A DNA stretch of 64,000 nucleotides, taken from the NCBI GenBank assembly GCA_002280475.1, contig NCEB01000005.1, positions 56,184-120,183 on the forward strand. Direction: 5' to 3'. This DNA comes from Brevundimonas subvibrioides (lineage in GTDB: Bacteria; Pseudomonadota; Alphaproteobacteria; Caulobacterales; Caulobacteraceae). Position numbers and translations under genes: made by a program. Positions 25,150 to 33,835 of this stretch are shown one piece after another; within the stretch, counting starts at the first letter, position 1, and each line of letters starts with the position of its first letter. A model generated the notes under the pieces. It made no database searches and was not told the origin of the DNA. It saw nothing but the letters and a program-made list of their open reading frames with translations.

Positions 25150-26913
25150 TCACATGTTCGGATAGTTGGGCCCGCCGCCGCCCTCGGGCGTGGTCCAGAC
25201 GATGTTCTGCGACGGGTCCTTGATGTCGCAGGTTTTGCAGTGGACGCAGTTCTGGGCGTTGATGACGAAGCGCGGATCGGCCTTGGCCGCCTCGTCGCCA
25301 TAGACGACCTCGTACACCCCCGCCGGGCAGTACAGCCGCGCGGGTTCCCCATAGAGCGGCAGGTTCACGCGGATCGGCACGCTGGGGTCGATCAGCTTCA
25401 GGTGGGCGGGCTGTTCCTCGGCATGGTTGGTGTTGGAGATGAAGACGCTGGACAGCTTGTCGAACGACAGCTTCCCGTCCGGCTTGGGATAGGCGATCGG
25501 CTTGTGCTTGGCCGTCGGCTCGGTCGAGACAGCGTCCGTTTTCCCGTGCTTCATCGTCCAGGGCATCATCAGGCCGAAGGACGACAGCCACATCTCGGCG
25601 ACGCCGACCGCTCCGCCCAGGGTCGTGCCGAACTTCGACAGATAGGGCTTGGCGTTCCGGACCTTCTTCAGCTCCTGATAGACCCAGCTCTGCTCATAGG
25701 CCGTCTGGTACTCGGCCAGCACGTCGCCCGCGCGGCCGGCCACGACGGCGTCATAGGCGGCGTCGGCGGCCAGCATGCCGGTCTTCATGGCGTTGTGGCT
25801 GCCCTTGATGCGCGGCACGTTCACGAAGCCGGCCGAACAGCCGATCAGCGCGCCGCCCGGAAACGCCAGTTTAGGCACCGACTGGAAGCCGCCCTCGGTG
25901 ATGGCCCGCGCGCCGTAGGAGATGCGGGTCCCGCCCTCCAGATGCTCGGCGATGGCCGGGTGATGCTTGAACCGCTGGAACTCGTCGAAGGGCGACAGGT
26001 GCGGGTTCTTGTAGTTCAGGTGAACGACGTAGCCGACGGCGACGTAGTTGTCCCCGAAATGGTACATGAAGCTGCCGCCGCCGGTGTTCTCGTCCAGCGG
26101 CCAGCCGGTCGTGTGCTGGGCCAGACCCGGGCGGTGCTTCTCTGGCGGGACCTGCCACAGCTCCTTCAGCCCGATGCCGAACTTCTGCGGCTCGGCCGTG
26201 TCGCACAGGTTGTGGCGGGCCATGATGGTCTTGGCCAGCGACCCGCGCACGCCCTCGGCGATGAAGACGTATTTGCCGTGGAGCTCGATGCCCGGCTGGA
26301 AGTCGCCGGTCGGGGCACCGTGCTTGTCGATGCCGAAGACACCGGCGACCACGCCCTTGACCCGACCCGTGCCCTCTTCCCAGACCACATGGCTGGCGGC
26401 CATGCCGGGATAGACCTCGACGCCCAGGCCTTCGGCCTGCTCGCCCAGCCAGCGGCAGACGTTGGCGAGCGAGGCGATATAGCAGCCGTCGTTGTGCATC
26501 ATGGGCGGCAGGGCCCACATCGGCAGGCTGACCTGACCCATGGGCCCCAGCACCATGAAGCGGTCCTCGGTCACCGGGGTCTCCAGCGGCGCGCCCATGG
26601 CCTTCCAGTCGGGGAACAGCTCGGTCAGAGCGCGCGGGTCGATAACAGCGCCCGATAGAATGTGCCCGCCGACCTCGGCCGACTTCTCCAGCACGGCGAC
26701 CGAGATGTCCTTGCCGTCGGCGGCCGCGCGCTGCTTCAGCCGGATAGCGGCGGCGAGGCCGGCCGGGCCGCCACCGACCACCAGCACGTCATACTCCATG
26801 ACCTCGCGCTCGACGCCTTGCAGCGCCTCCAGCGGCGGCAGGTTGTCGAGGATGGCTTCCTGGGCGGGCGAGACCGCGCCGCCTTCGACGGCTTGGGCGA
26901 TGGCTTGGGCCAT
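25150..26913 (-). CDS. Electron transfer flavoprotein-ubiquinone oxidoreductase
   Basis: About 587 residues from ATG 26913, which has GAAGGA upstream; an earlier start at 26973 is possible. It takes electrons from ETF (fatty and amino acid oxidation) to ubiquinone at the inner membrane. The FAD-binding motif is VLVVGGGPAGLAAAIRLKQR. The membrane-binding middle part has GCSAGFVNVPRIKGSHNAMK. The C-terminal 4Fe-4S site is CPAGVYE with NCVHCKTCDIKDPSQNI. Diverges from the uracil-DNA glycosylase gene. Confidence 0.96.
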   Translation of the reverse strand: MAQAIAQAVEGGAVSPAQEAILDNLPPLEALQGVEREVMEYDVLVVGGGPAGLAAAIRLKQRAAADGKDISVAVLEKSAEVGGHILSGAVIDPRALTELFPDWKAMGAPLETPVTEDRFMVLGPMGQVSLPMWALPPMMHNDGCYIASLANVCRWLGEQAEGLGVEVYPGMAASHVVWEEGTGRVKGVVAGVFGIDKHGAPTGDFQPGIELHGKYVFIAEGVRGSLAKTIMARHNLCDTAEPQKFGIGLKELWQVPPEKHRPGLAQHTTGWPLDENTGGGSFMYHFGDNYVAVGYVVHLNYKNPHLSPFDEFQRFKHHPAIAEHLEGGTRISYGARAITEGGFQSVPKLAFPGGALIGCSAGFVNVPRIKGSHNAMKTGMLAADAAYDAVVAGRAGDVLAEYQTAYEQSWVYQELKKVRNAKPYLSKFGTTLGGAVGVAEMWLSSFGLMMPWTMKHGKTDAVSTEPTAKHKPIAYPKPDGKLSFDKLSSVFISNTNHAEEQPAHLKLIDPSVPIRVNLPLYGEPARLYCPAGVYEVVYGDEAAKADPRFVINAQNCVHCKTCDIKDPSQNIVWTTPEGGGGPNYPNM

Positions 26914-26995
26914 GGGGTCCTTCGTGTCTTTCCGTAGACGCCCCTTATCGGAAGGTGACGCGAGGGCGGTCAAGGCCTATCCCTGACGCACGACC

Positions 26996-27793
26996 ATGAA
27001 CGCAGAAGCGCACGACATCGCCGCGATCGAGAGCCTGCTCGCCTTCTGGCGCGACGCGGGGGTCGACGCCTGTTTCGAGGACGCCGCCGTCGACCGCACG
27101 ATCGTCGTCGCTCCGGCGCTGAAGGCCGTCGCCAAGGCCACCGCCTCGGTGGTCGCCCCGGTCGACACGCGCGACGTGATCGCAGAGGCCCGCGCGCTGG
27201 CTCGGGCGGCGGATAGCGTCGAGGCGCTGGCCGAAGCTGTCGCGGCCTTCCGGGGTTGCGATCTGGTGGGTCTGGGCGCGCGTGGCTGCGTCTTCGGGCG
27301 GGGCAATGCGACCGGCTCCCTGCTCGTCATCGGTGACGCGCCGACGGCCGAGGATGAGACGGCGGGTCAACCGTTCTCGGGCCGAGTGGGCGCGCTGACC
27401 GACCGGATGCTGGCCGCCGCCGGGGTGACCGAGCAGGCGTATCTGACCAACACCGTCTTCTGGCGGCCCCCCGGAGACCGCGCCCCGACACCGGACGAAC
27501 AGGCCACCTGCGCGCCCTTTCTGGAGCGTCTGCTGGAGCTGCTTCAGCCCCGGGCCGTGCTGCTGCTGGGGGCGTCGGCCGCGCGCGGCGTGCTGCGGGC
27601 GGAAGAAAACATCATCAAGTCGCGGGGCCAGTGGCGCGAGTGGCGGCTGGGCGAGGGCGACGTCGCCGCCCCCACCCTGGCGACCTTCCACCCGGCCTTC
27701 CTGATGAAACAGCCCCAGGCCAAGCGGCAGGCGTGGGCGGACCTGCTGGCGCTGGCAGAGCGGGTGGAGGAGACGGTCGCGCAGAGCCCCTAG
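26996..27793 (+). CDS. Uracil-DNA glycosylase, family 4-like
   Basis: 265 residues. It removes uracil from DNA. Motif A is GDAPTAEDETAGQPFSG and motif B is TFHPAFLMKQPQAKRQAW. The N-terminal 80 residues are Ala-rich and variable. Family 4 enzymes use four cysteines for a 4Fe-4S cluster; here the CxxC pair is reduced to one (RGCDLVG), the third position is Trp (NTVFWRPPGD), and only the fourth (ATCAPF) remains. From memory, alphaproteobacterial members often have FWRPPG here. The enzyme may therefore not hold a standard cluster. Confidence 0.88.
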   Translation: MNAEAHDIAAIESLLAFWRDAGVDACFEDAAVDRTIVVAPALKAVAKATASVVAPVDTRDVIAEARALARAADSVEALAEAVAAFRGCDLVGLGARGCVFGRGNATGSLLVIGDAPTAEDETAGQPFSGRVGALTDRMLAAAGVTEQAYLTNTVFWRPPGDRAPTPDEQATCAPFLERLLELLQPRAVLLLGASAARGVLRAEENIIKSRGQWREWRLGEGDVAAPTLATFHPAFLMKQPQAKRQAWADLLALAERVEETVAQSP

Positions 27794-27802
27794 GAGCACG
27801 GA

Positions 27803-27828
27803 TTGGACTCAGACCGCACCGAGTCCAA
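27803..27828. terminator. Hairpin between converging udg and pepP genes
   Basis: TTGGACTC (27803-27810) and GAGTCCAA (27821-27828) form a perfect 8-bp inverted repeat between two converging genes, but without a clear T-run. It may be a weak bidirectional terminator. Confidence 0.45.
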
Positions 27829-27893
27829 AGGGTGCAACAGCTGAGTCCTTTTCTCAGGTTTCCGCTGCAAGCCTTCAGCTTTTTGACGTTTCG

Positions 27894-29705
27894 CTATAGC
27901 GGCCGGCACTGATCCTCGAGCCAGCGCTTAACCTCGCCGTCCAGCAGAGGACCGACCTTGGCCAGGGTCTCGGCGTGGTAGGCGTCGACGTAGGCGCGCT
28001 CGCCCGCCGTCAGCAGATCGATGTCGATCAACCGCCGGTCCAGCGGCGCGAAGGTCAGCTGTTCGAACCCGTGCATCGGCCGCTCTCCGCCCGGGATCGG
28101 CTCGGGCGCGGTCACGACCTGCAGGGTCTCGATGCGGATGCCCCAGTGGCCCTCGCGATAGTAGCCGGGTTCGTTGGACAGGATCATGCCGGTCAGAAGG
28201 GGCTGGCTGTTCACCGCCTTGGCGATCCGCTGCGGCCCCTCGTGGACCCCCAGATAGGAGCCGACGCCGTGGCCCGTGCCGTGGTCGTAGTCGAGCCCCG
28301 CCATCCACATCGGCAGACGCGCCAAGGCGTCGAGCTGATGCCCCGTCGTGCCCGCTGGAAAGCGCACGGTGGCCATGGCGATATGGCCTTTCAGCACCAG
28401 GGTGAATATGCGCCGCTGGTCCGCCGAGGGCTCGCCGATGGCCATGGTCCGGGTCACATCGGTGGTGCCGTCCAGATACTGGCCGCCGCCGTCCACCAGC
28501 AGCAGCGAGCCCTTCTCCATCCGTCGGATCGTGCGGGTGACGGGTCTGTAGTGCGGCAGGGCGCCGTTCGGCCCGACGCCCGCGATGGTGTCGAAGCTGA
28601 GGTCCTTGAGCGCGCCGGTCTGCTCGCGGAACCGCTCCAGCGCCTCGACCACCTGACGTTCGTCGGGCAGCTCGACCTGGGCGACCTTATCGACCCAGTG
28701 CAGAAACCGCGCGAGGGCCGCGCCGTCGCGGATGTGGGCCCGTCGACCGCCCTCGACCTCGACGGGGTTCTTGGCCGCGCGCGGCAGGGCGCAGGGGTCC
28801 ATGGCGCGCACCACCGTCGCCCCCGCTGTCTCAAGCCGGTCGAAAAACCAGGCCGAGGACTGGGCCGGATCGATCAGGACGCGCACGCCCTTCATCCCCT
28901 CGATCGCCTGCGGCAGTTCACCGGGTGGCATCAGCATCACGTCGTCGCCCAGCCAGCCGGGCAGTTCGTTCGTGACCTTGGCGGGGTCGAGGAACAGCAT
29001 GGCCGTGCCGTTCGCCGCGAGGATGGCCTGGGCCAGCGGCAGGGGCGAGCGGATCACGTCGCCGCCCCGCACATTGAACAGCCAGGCGATGGAGGACGGC
29101 GCGGTCAGCACCGCGGCCTCAGCCCCGGCCGCGCCGATCGCCTGTCCGATGCGCGCACGCTTGGACGCGCTGCTCTCGCCGGAATAGCGGTCCTCGTGCG
29201 GGACGACGGGCGCGGTCGGCTGGGCCGGGCGCGCTTCGCCCCAGGCGACATCGACGGGATTGGTCTGGACGGGCTTCAGCTCGGCCCCGGCCTTGGTCGC
29301 GGCCCGCTTCAGCGAGGCCAAGGCGTCGGGGCTGTGCAGCCGGGGATCATAGCCGATGACCGCCCCCTTCGGCGCGCGCTCCAGATAGGCCGGCACCCCG
29401 CCCTCGACCAGATCGAGAATCTCGAACTGGCTCGCATCGACCTGAGCCCGGACCTGAACGGTGTAGCGACCGTCGGCGAACACGGCCGCCCGGTCCTTCA
29501 TGACCACACCGGCCCCCGCCGAGCCGGTGAAGCCGGTCAGCCAGGCCAGCCGGTCGTTGGCGGCGGGCAGGTATTCGTTCTGATGCTCGTCCTCATGTGG
29601 GACCAGAAATCCGTCCAGCACTTGCTCGGCCATCGCGGCGCGCACGAGCGGAAGGTGCCGGGCCCCGAAGGACGGATCGGTGGTTTCGTCGAAGGTCTGG
29701 CGCAT
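27894..29705 (-). CDS. pepP: Xaa-Pro aminopeptidase (M24B)
   Basis: 603 residues in the three-domain layout of the large aminopeptidase P type: two creatinase-like N-terminal domains (WLTGFTGSAGAGVVMKDRAA, then SIAWLFNVRGGDV) and the C-terminal pita-bread domain. The five metal ligands are visible in LVDGGGQYLDGTTDVTRT (two Asp), DHGTGHGVGSYLG (His), ILSNEPGYYREG (Glu) and HGFEQLTF (Glu). It removes N-terminal residues next to proline. The symbol pepP is used in the broad sense. Repeat sequence lies just upstream of its start. Confidence 0.94.
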   Translation of the reverse strand: MRQTFDETTDPSFGARHLPLVRAAMAEQVLDGFLVPHEDEHQNEYLPAANDRLAWLTGFTGSAGAGVVMKDRAAVFADGRYTVQVRAQVDASQFEILDLVEGGVPAYLERAPKGAVIGYDPRLHSPDALASLKRAATKAGAELKPVQTNPVDVAWGEARPAQPTAPVVPHEDRYSGESSASKRARIGQAIGAAGAEAAVLTAPSSIAWLFNVRGGDVIRSPLPLAQAILAANGTAMLFLDPAKVTNELPGWLGDDVMLMPPGELPQAIEGMKGVRVLIDPAQSSAWFFDRLETAGATVVRAMDPCALPRAAKNPVEVEGGRRAHIRDGAALARFLHWVDKVAQVELPDERQVVEALERFREQTGALKDLSFDTIAGVGPNGALPHYRPVTRTIRRMEKGSLLLVDGGGQYLDGTTDVTRTMAIGEPSADQRRIFTLVLKGHIAMATVRFPAGTTGHQLDALARLPMWMAGLDYDHGTGHGVGSYLGVHEGPQRIAKAVNSQPLLTGMILSNEPGYYREGHWGIRIETLQVVTAPEPIPGGERPMHGFEQLTFAPLDRRLIDIDLLTAGERAYVDAYHAETLAKVGPLLDGEVKRWLEDQCRPL

Positions 29706-29718
29706 GGGTGCCGCATAG

Positions 29719-29850
29719 CATCTCCCTCCCCTGGAAGGGGAGGGTGGTCAAAGCGAAGCGGAGACCGGGTGGGGGCGGCCGGTGAGCCAGATGCCGCCAT
29801 CACCTTCGGATCGCCTTGCCGCCCCCCAGGGGGAGGGAGAGATACAGCGT
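29719..29850. repeat. Imperfect family C repeat pair
   Basis: ctccctcccctggaagggg with gcgaagcggagaccgggtgggg (29720-29775) and an inverted relative, ccccccagggggagggaga (29822-29840), fill the gap upstream of pepP. Same type of sequence as the inserts in glyS, less well preserved. Confidence 0.7.
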
Positions 29851-29857
29851 CTGGCCT

Positions 29858-30322
29858 TTACGGCTGGGGCGAGGTCGTCGTGACTGTGGCCACGTCGGGC
29901 GACGGCGCGGGCTGGGGCGCGGGGGCCTGGATGATCACCGGCTGACTGGCGCGCGCCATGTCGGAGCGGGCCTCGGCGGCGGCCCGGATGGCGTCGGCCT
30001 GGGCGCGGGTCGCCTCGGCGCGCGCGATCTCCACGCTCTGCTGGGCCCCGGCGATCTGGCTCTGAAGCACGGTCTGGTCGGCCTGGGCCTGGGCGGTCAG
30101 GGCGTCGGCCTGGGCCTGGGCCAGTTGGGCCTCGGTCTGCTCGTCGCGCCCGCCGTTCGACAGCATCCAGAACACCGCGATCAGCACCACCGCGGCCAGA
30201 CCCCCGGCGATCCACCAGCCGGTGTTGGACTCGCGCGTGACCACGACGGTCTCGGTGTAGACGGGCTCGGACACCACGATGCGTTCGGTGGGCGGCGTCT
30301 GGTCGGGGTCGTACTGGGTCAC
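29858..30322 (-). CDS. Single-pass membrane protein with Ala/Gln-rich coiled coil, function unknown
   Basis: 154 residues from GTG 30322, which has GGAGG 8 bases upstream; an ATG at 30337 adds five residues but has no good ribosome site. A polar N-terminus is followed by one helix, GWWIAGGLAAVVLIAVFWML, then a repetitive segment (AQADALTAQAQADQTVLQ, IARAEATRAQADAIR) likely to be a coiled coil, and a Pro-rich tail. The topology suggests a cytoplasmic or periplasmic stalk anchored in the inner membrane. No family recognised. It follows prmA on the same strand. Confidence 0.75.
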   Translation of the reverse strand: MTQYDPDQTPPTERIVVSEPVYTETVVVTRESNTGWWIAGGLAAVVLIAVFWMLSNGGRDEQTEAQLAQAQADALTAQAQADQTVLQSQIAGAQQSVEIARAEATRAQADAIRAAAEARSDMARASQPVIIQAPAPQPAPSPDVATVTTTSPQP

Positions 30323-30375
30323 GGGGGCATCCTCCATTGAACCAGAGGAACGGCCCCGCTTGTCCGTTGTTCCGC

Positions 30376-31245
30376 TCAGCCCATCCGGCGCAGAACCAGA
30401 GCGCTCCAGGCATCCCGGCGGATGCGGCTTTCCAGCCTGAAGCCCCGCGACAGATAGGCCGCCGTCACCCGCCGCTCCTGCGTCCGCAAGAGGCCCGACA
30501 GGATCGCCACCCCGCCCAGCTTCAGCGCCGTCTTGATGTCCTGAGACAGGGCGACCAGCGGCGGGGCGAGGATGTTGGCGAACACCAGATCGTAGGGCGC
30601 CTCGGCCCGGATGCGCCGGTCGTCCAGACCCGAGGCGTGGACGAAGCGGCACCGCGCCCGGTTCAGCGTGGCATTCTCGTTGGCGATGCGGACCGAGACC
30701 GGATCGATGTCGGTGCCGACGGCGACGCGACTGCCGGTGCGGGCCGCCGCGATGGCCAGCACGCCCGTGCCGCAGCCGACGTCCAGCACCCGCTCGAACC
30801 GCTCGCGCTTCAACAGGCCGTCGAAGGCCATCAGGCATCCGGTCGTGGTGCCGTGGTGGCCGGTGCCGAAGGCGGCGCCCGCCTCGATCCTCAGGTTCAC
30901 GGTCGAGGCCGGGGCCCGTCCGCGATCGTGCGCGCCATAGACGAAGAACCGCCCGGCCCGCACCGGCGGCAGGCCCGACAGCGACATGGCCAGCCAGTCG
31001 GCATCGACCAGCACCTCGGTCTTGACGGTCAGCTCCGGGTGTTCGGCCAGACGCGCCCGCAGCGTCTCCGCCTCTTCGTCCGAGGTCGGAAAGGCGTCGA
31101 TGCGCCAGATGCCCCGGTCCTCGTCCTCCTCCAGGATGGAGTAGGTCGCGCCCTCCAGCACAACGTCGGCGTCGATCGCGGCGGCGGCGGCCTCGGCCAC
31201 CGCGCGCGGACCGTGTGCGATTATCTGCACGGCGGTATGGGACAT
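30376..31245 (-). CDS. prmA: Ribosomal protein L11 methyltransferase
   Basis: 289 residues. The SAM motif is [19 protein letters not shown], preceded by [17 protein letters not shown], both typical of PrmA, and followed by [16 protein letters not shown], which carries the NPPY-like NI motif. It trimethylates ribosomal protein L11 in the cytoplasm. The N-terminal domain is the L11-binding part. Divergent from the H1-like gene. Confidence 0.95.
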   Translation of the reverse strand: MSHTAVQIIAHGPRAVAEAAAAAIDADVVLEGATYSILEEDEDRGIWRIDAFPTSDEEAETLRARLAEHPELTVKTEVLVDADWLAMSLSGLPPVRAGRFFVYGAHDRGRAPASTVNLRIEAGAAFGTGHHGTTTGCLMAFDGLLKRERFERVLDVGCGTGVLAIAAARTGSRVAVGTDIDPVSVRIANENATLNRARCRFVHASGLDDRRIRAEAPYDLVFANILAPPLVALSQDIKTALKLGGVAILSGLLRTQERRVTAAYLSRGFRLESRIRRDAWSALVLRRMG

Positions 31246-31345
31246 TCAGCAAACCCCGCTATCATCGCGAATCGATACAACCACGCACGCGCCCGGTTCC
31301 TGCCCATCCGGTCGTGTCTGTTTCAACCGAGGGGTCGGGGAATAC

Positions 31346-31954
31346 ATGGCCAAGTCACCGTCTACAGCGTCGTCCAAGACGACCGCCGCTTCCAAGCCGA
31401 AACCGGCCGCCAAGTCGACCGCGAAAGCGGTGCCGACCGCGAAATCAGCGACCGCTCCGGCCGCGAAGGCCGCCGCGCCCGCCAAGAGCGCGGCGGCGAA
31501 ACCAGCCGCCAAGACCGCGCCGGCGACCAAGACCGCCGCCGCCAAGCCGGCCGTGAAGACGTCGCCCGCCGCAAAGGCCGCGCCGGCTGCGAAAGCCGCG
31601 CCGGCTGCGAAGGCCGCTCCGGCGGTGAAGGCGACGACCAAGGCTCCGGCCGCCAAGACGGCGGTCAAGGCCGCCCCCGCCGCCAAGACGGCGACCAAGA
31701 CCGCCGCCGCCAAGCCGGCCGTGAAGACGTCGCCCGCCGCCAAGGCCGCGCCGGCTGCGAAAGCCGCGCCGAAGACGACGGCCGCCGCCAAGCCCGCCGT
31801 CAAGCCGGCCACGACGACGACCGCGGCGCCGGCCGCTCCGGCCCCCGCCACTTCGGCCTCGACCACGGCGCCGGCCGCGCCCGCCGCCCGCGCCCCTGAA
31901 CCGAAGAAGGGCCTGCTCAGCGGCATCGCCGACTTCATCTTCGGCAAGCGCTGA
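31346..31954 (+). CDS. Histone H1-like Ala/Lys/Pro-rich protein
   Basis: 202 residues starting MAKSPSTASSK. Most of the protein is repeats of PAAKAAPAAKA and PAVKTSPAAK type, highly basic and without Trp, Tyr or Cys, like AlgP/histone H1 C-terminal tails that bind DNA. The final 18 residues are different: EPKKGLLSGIADFIFGKR, a short amphipathic segment. Two long near-identical DNA blocks (about 31530-31620 and 31700-31770) show internal duplication, so copy number may vary between strains. A clear terminator follows. DNA binding is inferred from composition. Confidence 0.85.
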   Translation: MAKSPSTASSKTTAASKPKPAAKSTAKAVPTAKSATAPAAKAAAPAKSAAAKPAAKTAPATKTAAAKPAVKTSPAAKAAPAAKAAPAAKAAPAVKATTKAPAAKTAVKAAPAAKTATKTAAAKPAVKTSPAAKAAPAAKAAPKTTAAAKPAVKPATTTTAAPAAPAPATSASTTAPAAPAARAPEPKKGLLSGIADFIFGKR

Positions 31955-31972
31955 CCGCCGTCTGAAACGCGA

Positions 31973-32004
31973 AACGCCGGGCGGATCGCTCCGCCCGGCG
32001 TTTT
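31973..32004 (+). terminator. Intrinsic terminator after the H1-like gene
   Basis: AACGCCGGGCGGA (31973-31985) and TCCGCCCGGCGTT (31990-32002) form a perfect 13-bp stem with loop TCGC, followed by a T-run to 32004. It can also serve the convergent DUF3126 gene. Confidence 0.9.
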
Positions 32005-32024
32005 CATGTCCGCTGTCCTTCGGA

Positions 32025-32237
32025 TCAGTCGGCGGGCAGGTCCTCGGCCAGGATGGCCATCTCGAACATGAAGCTGCCGTCCTCGTCCTCGTCCTGGAAG
32101 ACGATGCCGATGAACTCGTCGCCGACATAGACCTCGGCCGAATCGTTCACCTTGGCGCGGGCCTTCACGATGATGCCGCCCGTGTTGAAGGTGCGCTTCA
32201 GGTGGGTCTCGATGCGCTTCATGTCTGCTTCGGTCAC
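32025..32237 (-). CDS. DUF3126 family protein
   Basis: 70 residues: MKRIETHLKRTFNTGGIIV, then AEVYVGDEFIGIVFQDEDED and FMFEMAILAEDLP. This matches my memory of the small alphaproteobacterial family DUF3126, whose role is unknown. It lies 64 bases downstream of cysE on the same strand, a context often seen for it. No signal peptide or membrane segment. Confidence 0.85.
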   Translation of the reverse strand: MTEADMKRIETHLKRTFNTGGIIVKARAKVNDSAEVYVGDEFIGIVFQDEDEDGSFMFEMAILAEDLPAD

Positions 32238-32301
32238 GGCGAGCCTCGGTGGTCTTTTGAGAAGGCGCGGACCCTAGAGGGACCGTTCCGCGAAGAAAAC
32301 C

Positions 32302-33135
32302 CTAGATCACGAAGTCGTAGACGATGTCGGCCAGCGTGTGGTCCATCGTGCGGGCGGGCGTGGCGTCGGTGGGGCAGTTGACCAGCCGCGCCGGAACCCC
32401 CGCCACGGTGCAGCCCGTCGGCACCGGCTTCAGCACCACCGACCCGGACGCGACCTTGGCGTAGTCGCCGATCGTGATGTTGCCCAGAACCTTGGCCCCG
32501 GCGCCCAACAGCACGCCCTTGCCGATCTTGGGATGGCGATCGCCGCGTTCGGCCCCGGTGCCGCCCAGGGTCACGCCGTGCAGCATCGACACCTCGTCGC
32601 CGACCACCGCCGTCTCGCCGATGACGATGCCCGTGCCATGATCCAGGAACAGGCCCGAGCCCATCTTCGCCGCCGGATGGATATCGACCTGGAACAGTTC
32701 GGAGATGCGGCTCTGGAAATGAAACGCCAGGGTCTCTCGCCCCTGACCCCACAGCCAATGCGCCACGCGCCAGGCCTGCAACGCCTGGAAGCCCTTGAAG
32801 TACAGGAAGGGCTGCAGCAGCGTCTTGATCGCGGGGTCCCGCTCGGCCACCGCCTGCAGGTCGGCCTCGGCCGCCGCCACGATCGAGGGGTCGGACCAGT
32901 GGGCGAAGGCGCAGACCTCGCGCACGCTCATGGCGGCCAGCTCCCCGTCGCCGATCTTGCGCGCGATCTGGAAGCTCAGCGCATTGGCCAGGTCCTGGTG
33001 CGACAGGATGGTGGCGTTCATCAGCGAGCCCAGATGCGGTTCGCTGCGGGCCGCGTCCTCGGCCGAGGCGCGCAGCTGGCTCCAGACGCTGTCCTTCGCG
33101 CCGACGACTTCAAGCTTGGGCATCACGGGCTCCAT
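32302..33135 (-). CDS. cysE: Serine O-acetyltransferase
   Basis: 277 residues. It acetylates serine, the first step of cysteine synthesis. The N-terminal helical domain has DLANALSFQIARKIGDGE. The left-handed beta-helix hexapeptide region has IHPAAKMGSGLFLDHGTGIV, HGVTLGGTG and GAGAKVLGNITIGDYAKVA, with the catalytic His-Asp pair in DHGTG and LHGVTL. A later ATG at 33123 (MPKLEV) is an alternative start. It lies 7 bases after the NUDIX gene. Confidence 0.95.
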   Translation of the reverse strand: MEPVMPKLEVVGAKDSVWSQLRASAEDAARSEPHLGSLMNATILSHQDLANALSFQIARKIGDGELAAMSVREVCAFAHWSDPSIVAAAEADLQAVAERDPAIKTLLQPFLYFKGFQALQAWRVAHWLWGQGRETLAFHFQSRISELFQVDIHPAAKMGSGLFLDHGTGIVIGETAVVGDEVSMLHGVTLGGTGAERGDRHPKIGKGVLLGAGAKVLGNITIGDYAKVASGSVVLKPVPTGCTVAGVPARLVNCPTDATPARTMDHTLADIVYDFVI

Positions 33136-33142
33136 GGCCGCA

Positions 33143-33790
33143 TCATACCCGGGTCAGCATGGCGTGCGCCAGCCAGCCGGGCAGGATGTGTTCCCGCGCC
33201 ATATGGTAGGCCCGAAGCGCCGTCGCCACCGTGAAGGCGTCGCGGATGCTGCCCCGGTCGATCTCGGCGATCAGGGTCATGAAGGGCACGCGGACGATGG
33301 CGATGACCTCGGTCGGGTCGGGGTCCTTGTCCACCTCGGACAGATCCCAGGCCAGCCAGGCGATCGCCCGTTCGTCGGTGACAGAGTTCGACAGCTCCAT
33401 CCGCAGCACCTCGCGCCAGGTCCGCGCCGCCAGCCCCGCCTCCTCGGCCAGTTCGCGCTGCGCCCCCGCCAATGGGTCTTCCGAGAAGGGCACGCCGCCC
33501 TCCGGCATCTCCCAGGAATAGTTCCTGTGCGGAAACCGCGACTGGCCGACCAGGGTCACCGTGCCGTCCGCGTGGATCGGCAGGACGCCGGCCGCGAGGT
33601 GTTTGGGCCTCAGCACGCCGTAGAGGGCGGGGGCCCCCGTCGGCGCGATCGCCTGATGCTCGGTGACCCGAACCCACGGATTCTCATAGACGGCATGGCC
33701 GCTGGTCTGGCGCCAAGGGACCGGCGCGGCCAGACCCTCGGCCCAGCGCGGAACCGGCATCGCATCGTCATCGGCGGCAGGATCGGTCAC
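33143..33790 (-). CDS. NUDIX hydrolase, ADP-ribose pyrophosphatase-like
   Basis: 215 residues. A full NUDIX box is present: GGVPFSEDPLAGAQRELAEEAG, with the metal-binding REL-AEEAG. The upstream text AGVLPIHADGTVTLVGQSRF and SWEMPEGG is close to ADP-ribose/nucleoside-diphosphate-sugar hydrolases. Substrate is not certain. First gene of a likely NUDIX-cysE-DUF3126 operon, divergent from the nitroreductase by 45 bases. Confidence 0.9.
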   Translation of the reverse strand: MTDPAADDDAMPVPRWAEGLAAPVPWRQTSGHAVYENPWVRVTEHQAIAPTGAPALYGVLRPKHLAAGVLPIHADGTVTLVGQSRFPHRNYSWEMPEGGVPFSEDPLAGAQRELAEEAGLAARTWREVLRMELSNSVTDERAIAWLAWDLSEVDKDPDPTEVIAIVRVPFMTLIAEIDRGSIRDAFTVATALRAYHMAREHILPGWLAHAMLTRV

Positions 33791-33835
33791 CGCCGATCTA
33801 TGGCGCCGAAGGCGAACGACGACTAGCTAGGCGTC

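Noticed and set aside
25094..25591. N-terminal extension of the TPR protein
   Set aside because: It reads antisense through etfQO; the signal peptide starts at 25093.
31530..31780. Regular repeats in the H1-like gene as a possible CRISPR array
   Set aside because: The repeats are in-frame codons for Ala/Lys/Pro blocks without unique spacers of constant length.
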